From NCBI GenBank assembly GCA_016182385.1, contig JACPGV010000005.1, positions 1 through 47,661 of the forward strand: a stretch of DNA of 47,661 nucleotides, written 5' to 3'. The stretch comes from Candidatus Moraniibacteriota bacterium (lineage in GTDB: Bacteria; Patescibacteriota; Minisyncoccia; Moranbacterales; UBA1568). This document shows positions 42,392-47,661 of the stretch, in pieces. A program made the position numbers and the translations under genes. Under the pieces are notes generated by a model. That model was given only the letters and a program-made list of their open reading frames with translations. It was not told the DNA's origin and ran no database searches. Numbering within the stretch: the first letter of the stretch is position 1; each line of letters begins with the position of its first letter.

Positions 42392-42863
42392 ACTTCCACC
42401 ACAGAGAAACAAAAATAAATACGGTAATAAAGATTTCCAACACTATTTCGATCCACGCGGAAAAGAAAAAGTATGGATGGAGTTTTTTTCCTCCCACTAC
42501 CAGCAAATAACCGGGCGAAAGAAAAGAAATGCTTCGATTGACAAAAAAACCGAGCCAACCGAGCCAACCGATAATTTTTATCGTCGTCACATCAAAAGAT
42601 TTCAAAATCTCATACGCTCGATAAAATTCAAGATTGGCAAAGTGTTGCGTTACGTTTATACCCATAGCAGCCAAAATCATTATCGCTCCTATGATATATA
42701 CAAGCTCCGTAAACGCCACTAAAAACAGATAGGTCTGAAGAGGAACTCCTATGACACTCTGCATCTTTTTCCCTTTGACCACGGCAACAACACTAATACC
42801 GATACCTATGGCCCAAGCAACAATTGTCGCTCCATTAACAAAGATCTTTAGCCAGTCATCCAT
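42390..42863 (-). CDS. Small four-helix membrane protein of unknown function
   Basis: A 157-residue protein with four hydrophobic helices (about 8-29, 44-68, 94-121 and 131-156). A good ribosome-binding site AAGGAG lies about seven bases before ATG 42863. I recognise no family. The size and topology recall the membrane proteins of the 43-46 kb array, but the EVFxxWxRF signature is not present, so I do not group it with them. It lies 74 bases downstream of speD on the same strand, possibly in one transcript. Confidence 0.7.
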   Translation of the reverse strand: MDDWLKIFVNGATIVAWAIGIGISVVAVVKGKKMQSVIGVPLQTYLFLVAFTELVYIIGAIMILAAMGINVTQHFANLEFYRAYEILKSFDVTTIKIIGWLGWLGFFVNRSISFLSPGYLLVVGGKKLHPYFFFSAWIEIVLEIFITVFIFVSLWWK

Positions 42864-42937
42864 TGACTTTCTCCTTATATCAAAAACAAAGAACTAATCG
42901 TACACTTTAACATCTTCAAAAAATTCCTGCAATACAT

Positions 42938-43327
42938 CTATTCCATTACATATTTTCTATACTCTTTACCGCGCTCAACAAGATTTATTTCTAATTTCCC
43001 AAGAGAAAATTTTTCTTTAAAATAATCAGCAATAAAATCAACCTTCAAACCATTCTTGCAAGTATACGCATCTATAGTTACAAATCCGTTTCCCGGGAAA
43101 GTATGAACGCTAATGTGGCTTTCCGCAATAACCACAAATCCACTCCATCCACCCGGATCCTTCTTGCCATTACTAGGAGCTTCGTACACCACCGGATCTG
43201 CCAACATATGCATACCCAAAATACCAGGTAATTCATTAAGGCTTTGCAACACCAATTCCTTATCATTCAATTTTTCGTAACTTCCCTGATACCCATCAAT
43301 CATCAAGTGTTCTCCAAAATGCTCCAT
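42938..43327 (-). CDS. speD: SpeD-family pyruvoyl-dependent decarboxylase (S-adenosylmethionine decarboxylase-like)
   Basis: A 129-residue proenzyme of the short bacterial type. The self-cleavage site is in AESHISVHTFP: Glu69-Ser70, where Ser70 becomes the pyruvoyl group, with His75 downstream and Cys90 in DAYTCK as the other catalytic residues. Family role: decarboxylation of S-adenosylmethionine to supply aminopropyl groups for spermidine. Some SpeD homologues have changed into ornithine or arginine decarboxylases, and no speE lies nearby, so the substrate is open. The first residues MEHFGEHLMIDGYQG are typical of the family. It has an extended -10 promoter about 50 bases upstream. Confidence 0.9.
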   Translation of the reverse strand: MEHFGEHLMIDGYQGSYEKLNDKELVLQSLNELPGILGMHMLADPVVYEAPSNGKKDPGGWSGFVVIAESHISVHTFPGNGFVTIDAYTCKNGLKVDFIADYFKEKFSLGKLEINLVERGKEYRKYVME

Positions 43328-43377
43328 TTTTTTATTTCTTACTTCAATAACAAATTACGTTGTTTAAAACACAATTT

Positions 43378-43386
43378 ATTATAGCA
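43378..43386 (-). promoter_or_regulatory. Extended -10 promoter of speD
   Basis: On the minus strand TGC directly followed by TATAAT (plus 43378-43383) forms an extended -10 box about 50 bases before the ATG. There is no clear -35 box. The DNA from 43387 to 43432 holds nothing else I can recognise. Confidence 0.6.
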
Positions 43387-43459
43387 CAGGATATTATAAA
43401 AATTTTTCTTTTACTCGTGAATAAAAAGTTCCATTTTTAATTTAACTTCTTGTTATTAC

Positions 43460-43529
43460 TTAATACTCAATAGCCATCTCCCCCTTCTTGCTCTCTAGAT
43501 ACAAGAATATCTTTCTTTAAATCTTCGTC
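43460..43529 (-). pseudogene. Tail copy 5, internally deleted
   Basis: The minus strand reads DEDLKKDIL, then after a frame change YLESKKGEMAIEY and TAA. This is the beginning and the very end of a tail, with the middle removed and the two parts out of frame. It closes the array and is followed by another copy of the shared AT-rich spacer (43433-43459) and then non-coding DNA before speD. Confidence 0.75.
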
Positions 43530-43757
43530 CTTTTGTACGCCCGGATAATCTTGATAAGAGAGACGAGGATGAAGATGATGTAGAAAATGCTGATGATAAG
43601 AAAGTTGAATGCTCCGGCTACCGCTCCGCTAATACCCATTCCATTCGGATATTCATGCATGTTTTACTGATATAACAAGTATGAGAGTCTAAAACGAAAA
43701 GAAATGCTAAAATTAACGTTCCTACTATTCCAATTAAAAACACACTTTTTTCATCAT
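43517..43757 (-). pseudogene. Array ORF6, broken four-helix membrane protein
   Basis: Two lesions are visible. After the double ATG at 43757 an A6 tract leads to an early stop (MMKKVCF); one more A would restore KKSVFLIGIVGTLILAFLFV, which matches ORF2 (KKSVFLVGVLGTLILGLLFV). Then, relative to ORF2, the segment between CMNIR and MGISGA is deleted with a further frame change. The last 40 codons (MGISGAVAGAFNF to RAYKRTKI) are intact and nearly identical to ORF2. It is therefore a decayed paralogue. Confidence 0.8.
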
Positions 43758-43788
43758 ACTCTTTTTTAATTTAACTTCTTGTTATTAC

Positions 43789-43977
43789 TTAATACTCGAT
43801 AGCCATCTCCCCCTTCTCACTTTCCAGATACGGAATCACCATTCCTGGAAGCTTCGTCTTGATCGATCGTCCTTCGTTTTCATCCTCATCATCGCTCTCA
43901 TTGAGATCTTTCGGTCGTTCCCAGATCCACGTCTCGTTTTTCTTTGGGAAGAAACGGGATTCAAGCCTTGTTTCTCC
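43789..43977 (-). pseudogene. Tail copy 4 (type A)
   Basis: An open frame without a start codon reads GETRLESRFFPKKNET, then a distinct acidic stretch (NESDDEDENEGRSI), then KLPGMVIPYLESEKGEMAIEY and TAA. Beginning and end match the intact surface protein (GETRLESRYFSKKDET ... KLPGMVIPYLESEKGEIGIKY); the acidic middle is its own. Its first 16 bases are the end of ORF5 in another frame. Confidence 0.8.
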
Positions 43978-44320
43978 TCGAAAGGAAAAAGATGTAAATA
44001 AGTGATATTACAAGATAAAGAATCGAGAGAACAAGACCAGCCATCCCCTTGGTAAAGCCTACAATTTCATCACCAACAGACCATGGCATAAGAATAATGA
44101 TGAAAAGATACACCAGAACTGAAAAAAGCGTAAGTTTTTTCCATTTCAAAAAAATATCTTCTGAAGCCCAGTATATAGCTAGTGATGAGATAAGGAATGC
44201 TGGTCCAAAAAGAAATATTGACTTGAACAACTTAAACAGCTCTCTACAGGTGACACTAGGATCTATACCACAAAACAAAAATTTCAAAGTATTTGGATAA
44301 AAAACGATCAAAAAGAACAC
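43961..44320 (-). CDS. Array ORF5, small membrane protein (5' end probably frameshifted)
   Basis: From a GTG at 44320 the frame gives 119 residues with about four hydrophobic segments and the family-like motif SEDIFLKWKKLTLF. Just upstream an ATG (44357) followed by AAAAA and T7 (44340-44346) reads MKKNFFNC and stops. With T6 it would read MKKNFLIVSLVWVFFLIVFYP and run into this frame, as expected from the other members. I therefore think the original start is at 44357 (or 44363) and that the gene is out of frame by one base, through a real slip in the T tract or a sequencing error. The C-terminus (LSRRNKA) overlaps tail copy 4. Confidence 0.6.
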   Translation of the reverse strand: MFFLIVFYPNTLKFLFCGIDPSVTCRELFKLFKSIFLFGPAFLISSLAIYWASEDIFLKWKKLTLFSVLVYLFIIILMPWSVGDEIVGFTKGMAGLVLSILYLVISLIYIFFLSRRNKA

Positions 44321-44367
44321 CCAAACTAAACTAACAATTAAAAAAAATTTTTCTTCATACTCATAAT

Positions 44368-44482
44368 ATTAATATTCCCAAATTATCTCCCCTTTTTCCG
44401 TTCTCACGTTTATGGATACGAAGCCTAGTTTCATTGTTACGGTTCTTGTCTTTTCTTCCTTGTCTTTCTTTAAATCTTCGTC
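44368..44482 (-). pseudogene. Tail copy 3 (type B, shortened)
   Basis: A start-less frame reads DEDLKKDKEEKTRTVTMKLGF, then VSINVRTEKGEIIWEY and TAA. Compared with tail copy 2 the block from ILTDLDTEL to KIIEK is missing, with the join inside the repeated AAAGA sequence. The last 30 codons are almost identical to copy 2. It begins inside the end of ORF4. Confidence 0.75.
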
Positions 44483-44880
44483 CTTTTGTACGCCCGAGTG
44501 ATTTTGATAAGAGAGACGAGGATGAAGATAACGTAAAAGACAGAGGTAAAGAAAATAGCAAAATCATTGTTTCCAATATTGCCTCCTCCTTTGGAATTCA
44601 TGAAGATATATTGGAAAACAATAATCACCGGTACAAACCAAAGAGCAAACCGAAACCAGGACTGGAAAACCTCGTCTTTCATCTTGTAGGTGAGGAGGGA
44701 GAGGAGGAACATCACAATAAAGGGGAAAAGAAACGCTTCTTTGGAATCATCAAGAGGGATAGGGCATCTTTTCAGTCCAAAAAAACGACAAAACTGTAAC
44801 TCTTCTGTAGACAGGAGAGCAACCAATACTAAAACCACTAAAAATACTAAAACATTTTTCTTCGTTACAAGCTTTTCCAT
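44470..44880 (-). CDS. Array ORF4, small membrane protein
   Basis: 136 residues with about four hydrophobic helices. Its last 90 residues are nearly the same as ORF1: LLSLLTYKMKDEVFQSWFRF, ALWFVPVIIVFQYIFMN, a Gly/Asn loop (SKGGGNIGNNDF) and the C-terminal helix with SLIKITRAYKRTKI. The first 45 residues differ and include a short loop with two cysteines (FCRFFGLKRCP). The pattern is variable N-terminus plus conserved C-terminus. Function unknown. It starts 23 bases after ORF3. Confidence 0.75.
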   Translation of the reverse strand: MEKLVTKKNVLVFLVVLVLVALLSTEELQFCRFFGLKRCPIPLDDSKEAFLFPFIVMFLLSLLTYKMKDEVFQSWFRFALWFVPVIIVFQYIFMNSKGGGNIGNNDFAIFFTSVFYVIFILVSLIKITRAYKRTKI

Positions 44881-44903
44881 ATGATTGTTTTTAACTCACT
44901 AAT

Positions 44904-45299
44904 TCAAACTCTCTTAAACTTCAGATACGCTATGTATATCAACGACATCACTGCATACACGATCACCCCCCCGATAGCAACGGTTTCCTTATAGAAGAGA
45001 ATAAAATCAGGAGCATCCGTCGGGGTAAATATAAAAAATACAAGATATAACACTAAAAATATAATAGTAAATCTCTTCCATTTTTCATACACTTCGTTAT
45101 TCCAGCTAATTAAAATCACAAAAAATATACCTATTGGCACAAAGATAAATAAATATTGTGCTATAACCTCACACAGATTTGTCAATTCCTGCATACCAAT
45201 CGGGATACAAACTGGCGGATAATCACCATTTAAAAGAATTAATAAAAAAATATATCCCCAAAATAACAAAATTACACTTCCAAATATTTTTTTAGACAT
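44904..45299 (-). CDS. Array ORF3, small membrane protein
   Basis: 131 residues with four hydrophobic helices. It is the most divergent intact member: the motif NEVYEKWKRFTIIFLVLYL corresponds to DEVFQAWFRFSLWFVPIII of ORF1, and the C-terminus is YLKFKRV instead of RAYKRTKI. It contains two cysteines in the first loop (VCIPIG, NLCEV). No tail copy follows it; ORF4 begins 23 bases later. Function unknown. Confidence 0.7.
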   Translation of the reverse strand: MSKKIFGSVILLFWGYIFLLILLNGDYPPVCIPIGMQELTNLCEVIAQYLFIFVPIGIFFVILISWNNEVYEKWKRFTIIFLVLYLVFFIFTPTDAPDFILFYKETVAIGGVIVYAVMSLIYIAYLKFKRV

Positions 45300-45318
45300 A
45301 AATATTTTAATAATAAAC

Positions 45319-45534
45319 TTAATATTCCCAAATTATCTCCCCTTTTTCCGTTCTCACGTTTATGGATACGAAGCCTGGTTTCATTGTTACGGTTCTTGTT
45401 TTTTCTTCCTTGTCTTTCTCGATGATCTTCGTTTCGTCTTTCTTCTTCCGATACTCCGCTTTCAGTCTTGATTTCTCCTTTATACGGAGTTCGGTATCGA
45501 GATCTGTAAGAATATCTTTCTTTAAATCTTCGTC
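45319..45534 (-). pseudogene. Tail copy 2 (type B)
   Basis: A start-less frame of 71 codons: DEDLKKDILTDLDTELRIKE, KSRLKAEYRKKKDET, KIIEKDKEEKTRTVTMKPGF, VSINVRTEKGEIIWEY and TAA. The first half matches tail copy 1, the second half is a different ending (type B) shared only with copy 3. The KKKDET hinge separates the two parts. Its beginning overlaps the end of ORF2 in another frame. Confidence 0.8.
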
Positions 45535-45836
45535 CTTTTGTACGCCCGGATAATCTTGATAAGAGAGACGAGGATGAAGATGATGTAGAAAATGCTGATG
45601 ATAAGAAAGTTGAATGCTCCGGCTACCGCTCCGCTAATACCCATTCCAGTGAGGAGGGAGAGGAGGAGAAGAATCGGAGTCAAAAAAAGCACGGAAAATA
45701 TATCATGGTTAAAAAACCTTCGAATATTCATACATGTCTCACTAACATAACAAGCATGAGAATCTAAAACAAAAAGAAGTCCTAAAATTAATGTTCCTAA
45801 TACCCCAACCAAAAACACGCTTTTCTTTATTGACAT
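45522..45836 (-). CDS. Array ORF2, small membrane protein
   Basis: 104 residues, shorter than its relatives, with about three hydrophobic helices and a loop with two cysteines (HACYVSETCMN). The N-terminus matches ORF6 (KKSVFLVGVLGTLILGLLFV), the C-terminus (FYIIFILVSLIKIIRAYKRT) matches ORFs 1, 4 and 6. Compared with ORF1 the EVFxxWxRF middle is replaced by GMGISGAVAGAFNFLIIS. It starts 27 bases after tail copy 1, using the shared spacer. Function unknown. Confidence 0.75.
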   Translation of the reverse strand: MSIKKSVFLVGVLGTLILGLLFVLDSHACYVSETCMNIRRFFNHDIFSVLFLTPILLLLSLLTGMGISGAVAGAFNFLIISIFYIIFILVSLIKIIRAYKRTKI

Positions 45837-45863
45837 ATTTTTAATTTAACTTCTTGTTAATAT

Positions 45864-46112
45864 TTAATACTCGATAGCTATCTCTCCCTTCTCACTCTCA
45901 AGATACGGGATTACCATTCCGGGAAGTTTCATCTTGCTTGGTCGTTTGTCGTTGTCTTCACTATCATTTTCCTCGTCATTGTCTTCTTTCAAATATTCCG
46001 GTTTTTCCATTATCCCTGTCTCGTCTTTCTTCTTCCGATACTCTGTTTTCAGTCTTGATTTTTCCTTGAGACGGAGTTCCGTATCGAGATCTGTAAGGAT
46101 AGCTTTCTTAAG
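45864..46112 (-). pseudogene. Tail copy 1 (type A ending)
   Basis: A start-less frame reads KKAILTDLDTELRLKEKSRL, KTEYRKKKDETGIMEK and then the same acidic Asp/Glu/Asn stretch and KLPGMVIPYLESEKGEIAIEY as the intact surface protein, before TAA. So its first half is like tail copy 2 and its second half like the intact gene. The frame is shifted by one base relative to copy 2 at the ORF1 stop (one base fewer). It could be read only by coupling or after recombination. Confidence 0.8.
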
Positions 46113-46512
46113 CCTTCGTCCTCTTATACGCCCGGATGATTTTGATGAGGGAAACAAGGATGAAGATGATGTAGAAAATAGAAGTGAAGAAAATAGCGAA
46201 ATCATTATTTCCAATGTATCCCCCTCCTCCGGAGTTCATAAAGATATACTGGAAAACAATAATAATCGGCACGAACCAAAGGGAAAAACGGAACCAAGCC
46301 TGGAAAACCTCGTCTTTCATCTTGTAGGTGAGGAGGGAGAGGAGAAATACCGGAAAGAGAGGCATAAACACAAAAATTACCCTTCCAAATGGATCATCTT
46401 CGCGGATATTGCACCAATCAGTATGTGACTGACAATTGATACTCACAAGAACAAGGATGATTGAGTATACTATATATGCGAATGAAATGAAGAGAACACT
46501 TTTTTTTATCAT
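46108..46512 (-). CDS. Array ORF1, small membrane protein next to the surface protein
   Basis: 134 residues: helix 1 (about 4-25) follows a start written ATGAT plus A8; then a loop with two cysteines (NCQSHTDWCN), helices near 43-62 and 74-92, a Gly-rich loop (MNSGGGGYIGNNDF) and a C-terminal helix ending SLIKIIRAYKRTKA. The motif KDEVFQAWFRF is conserved in the array. It begins 30 bases after the surface-protein stop, so the two are presumably co-transcribed and may function together, for example as partner, anchor or protective factor. No domain is recognised. Confidence 0.8.
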   Translation of the reverse strand: MIKKSVLFISFAYIVYSIILVLVSINCQSHTDWCNIREDDPFGRVIFVFMPLFPVFLLSLLTYKMKDEVFQAWFRFSLWFVPIIIVFQYIFMNSGGGGYIGNNDFAIFFTSIFYIIFILVSLIKIIRAYKRTKA

Positions 46513-46542
46513 ACTCTTTTTAATTTAACTTCTTGTTAATAT

Positions 46543-47661
46543 TTAATACTTAATCCCTATCTCTCCCTTCTCACTCTCAAGATACGGGATTACCATTCCG
46601 GGAAGTTTCGTCTTGCTTGGTCGTTTGTCGTTGTCTTCACTATCATTTTCCTCGTCATTGTCTTCTTTCAAATATTTTGGTTTTTCCATTATCCTTGTCT
46701 CGTCTTTCTTCGAAAAGTAACGGGATTCGAGTCTTGTCTCTCCTGCCTTCAGGCTTGAGGCGAAGAAACGATAATTCTCTTGCTTGTCGATCTTCCATTG
46801 GTACTGGGTTTCGGTGTCTTTCAGGGTCGTTTCCTCTCCATCATACCCTATGGAGAGCAGTCGGACAAAGATGAAACCATCCCTGTCTTTGGTCTTCTCG
46901 AAAGAGAGACTTGTGGTGTGGCCGGCCTGATCGGTGATGATGGCAAGGCTGTCGGGGAGGTTCTTCTTGTGCTTCTTGTACCAGTGGGGAAACCAGTCCT
47001 TGATCTTCTTTGTTTTCTTGCTTGTCGATATGAGCTCTTGTTTTTCAAGGATGGTGACGGATGTATCCGAGAGATTGTCTGTGCCTGATATATCGAGCTT
47101 CTGAGTTTCTTTGTTGAAAGAGATCTTCGCTTCGGGAGCAGTTTTGTCGATCTTAATGTTCTCTGTTTTTGTTTCTTCTTGATTGTTAGCTTTGTCGGTA
47201 GAGCGATATTGGAGAATCGTTTCGCCTTCGGTCGAGATCGTGAACAGATCGGTATACAAATTCCACGTGGTGCCGTTATCGAAAGAATATTCGGTTTTGT
47301 CGATACCACTCCCGTTTTCGTTATCCGTAGCCGTAAATGTGACAATTCCGTCGCTTGTGTACCAATCATTTGCTCCCTGGGTACCAGAGAAGGAGAGAGT
47401 CGTTGTCGGAGGGATTGTATCTAACTGCTCCGTCGTTACGACTTCACCGATCTTTGGTTCAAGCGAGAGATCTGTCTCGCCGTTACCATCATAGTCGATG
47501 ATGAGGGGTTCGGCGTGTTCGATGGTACCGTCGGGAAAGTCCATTATGACCTGGGTATCGGCGGTGCTGGGGATAGCGGCAAAGGTTGCTTCGGCGATAG
47601 TTGTATCACCTTCCGTTTCCTTGATTTCGAGTGTGAAGGAGCCTTCGGTTTCGCCGTCGAG
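46543..47661 (-). CDS. Large surface protein with Ig/OmpL47-like domain, partial at 5' end
   Basis: The frame is open to the window edge, so the gene starts beyond it; 372 residues are visible. A domain with TTTLSFSGTQGANDWYTSDG, VTFTATDNENGSGIDKTEYS and ILQYRSTDKANN is typical of OmpL47/chitobiase-like Ig-fold repeats in surface proteins. After a second module (about 170-300), the C-terminal tail (from about 306) carries GETRLESRYFSKKDET, a strongly acidic stretch and KLPGMVIPYLESEKGEIGIKY. This tail is the one copied several times downstream. No membrane helix or sortase LPxTG motif is seen, so how it is retained is unclear. Codon usage is more GC-rich than that of the small ORFs. Confidence 0.82.
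   Translation of the reverse strand, partial: LDGETEGSFTLEIKETEGDTTIAEATFAAIPSTADTQVIMDFPDGTIEHAEPLIIDYDGNGETDLSLEPKIGEVVTTEQLDTIPPTTTLSFSGTQGANDWYTSDGIVTFTATDNENGSGIDKTEYSFDNGTTWNLYTDLFTISTEGETILQYRSTDKANNQEETKTENIKIDKTAPEAKISFNKETQKLDISGTDNLSDTSVTILEKQELISTSKKTKKIKDWFPHWYKKHKKNLPDSLAIITDQAGHTTSLSFEKTKDRDGFIFVRLLSIGYDGEETTLKDTETQYQWKIDKQENYRFFASSLKAGETRLESRYFSKKDETRIMEKPKYLKEDNDEENDSEDNDKRPSKTKLPGMVIPYLESEKGEIGIKY

Larger units (their letters stand above)
43433..46746 (-). repeat. Array of surface-protein tail copies alternating with membrane-protein genes
   Basis: Read on the minus strand from 46746 to 43433 the order is: tail of the intact surface protein, ORF1, tail copy, ORF2, tail copy, ORF3, ORF4, tail copy, ORF5, tail copy, ORF6 remnant, tail remnant. 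The tail copies have no start codon of their own and are cut down to 20-80 codons; the small ORFs encode related four-helix proteins. A shared spacer ACAAGAAGTTAAATTAAAA follows four of the tail copies (near 43437, 43765, 45843 and 46514). The two boundaries at about 44357 and 45305 have different spacers. ORF ends overlap tail beginnings in another frame. The layout suggests repeated tandem duplication with deletion, or a store of recombinable cassettes. Confidence 0.8.

Noticed and set aside
44361-44576. A 71-codon minus-strand frame over tail copy 3 and ORF4
   Set aside because: Its Ser/Leu then Arg/Gly/Lys-rich product is an off-frame reading of the tail; the conserved frame is the one ending IIWEY.
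45934-46428. A 164-codon plus-strand frame across ORF1 and tail copy 1
   Set aside because: Its Ser-rich translation is the complement of the Asp/Glu-rich tail; the same frame appears opposite other tail copies.
43433-46746. CRISPR array or integron cassette array
   Set aside because: The repeats are coding, 60-250 bases and diverged; spacers are genes rather than unique 30-base units, and there is no cas gene, integrase or attC-like folding site.

Overview
The window looks like a piece of a Patescibacteria (Candidate Phyla Radiation) chromosome, probably Parcubacteria-like. This is an inference from gene content: DUF4012 and DUF2339 membrane proteins, an archaeal-type aspartyl-tRNA synthetase, a fused ADP-forming acyl-CoA synthetase, thrombospondin-type-3 and BNR-repeat surface proteins, and compact cell-wall and translation genes. 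No rRNA or other direct taxonomic marker is present. Almost everything is on the minus strand. The plus-strand exceptions are an IS30 transposase tail at the left edge, the acyl-CoA synthetase and a GNAT acetyltransferase.

Layout. 1-392: end of an IS30-type transposase, then non-coding DNA with a GC-rich palindrome. 393-5830: operon trmD-ftsW-murG-murC-murB for tRNA modification and peptidoglycan precursor synthesis. 5830-15530: a polysaccharide region with a DUF4012 protein, a Wzz-like protein, two GT4 glycosyltransferases, an O-antigen-ligase/polymerase-type protein and a beta-helix protein, interrupted by the acyl-CoA synthetase, which shares a back-to-back promoter with the beta-helix gene. 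15541-20963: four GC-rich genes for exported proteins, three of them with near-consensus promoters and all with perfect AAGGAGG ribosome-binding sites; most have their own terminator. A second Wzz-like gene lies among them. 21031-32929: rseP, frr, a BNR lipoprotein, a TSP3 protein, a DUF2339 protein, tRNA-Lys, serS, tRNA-Val, an ABC-2 exporter, lysS and greA. 33093-37507: the mreB-mreC-mreD-PBP2 rod-shape operon. 37591-41478: histidine kinase, double-receiver protein, aspS. 41565-43386: GNAT acetyltransferase, a small membrane protein and a SpeD-family decarboxylase.

43433-47661 is the most unusual part. A large surface protein with an Ig/OmpL47-like domain, running off the right edge, is followed by a tandem array. 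Homologues of a short four-helix membrane protein alternate in it with start-less, mosaic copies of the surface protein's C-terminal tail. I count six membrane-protein units (one clearly broken, one probably frameshifted in a T7 tract) and five tail copies, several separated by the same AT-rich spacer. It resembles the orphan-cassette arrays downstream of polymorphic toxins or variable surface proteins, but I recognise no known toxin or antigen family. It is my main candidate for an undescribed system.

How the genes work together: trmD-murB and mreB-PBP2 supply peptidoglycan synthesis and rod shape. The polysaccharide genes, exported GC-rich proteins, BNR and TSP3 proteins and the array build the cell surface. 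The acyl-CoA synthetase probably yields ATP from fermentation.
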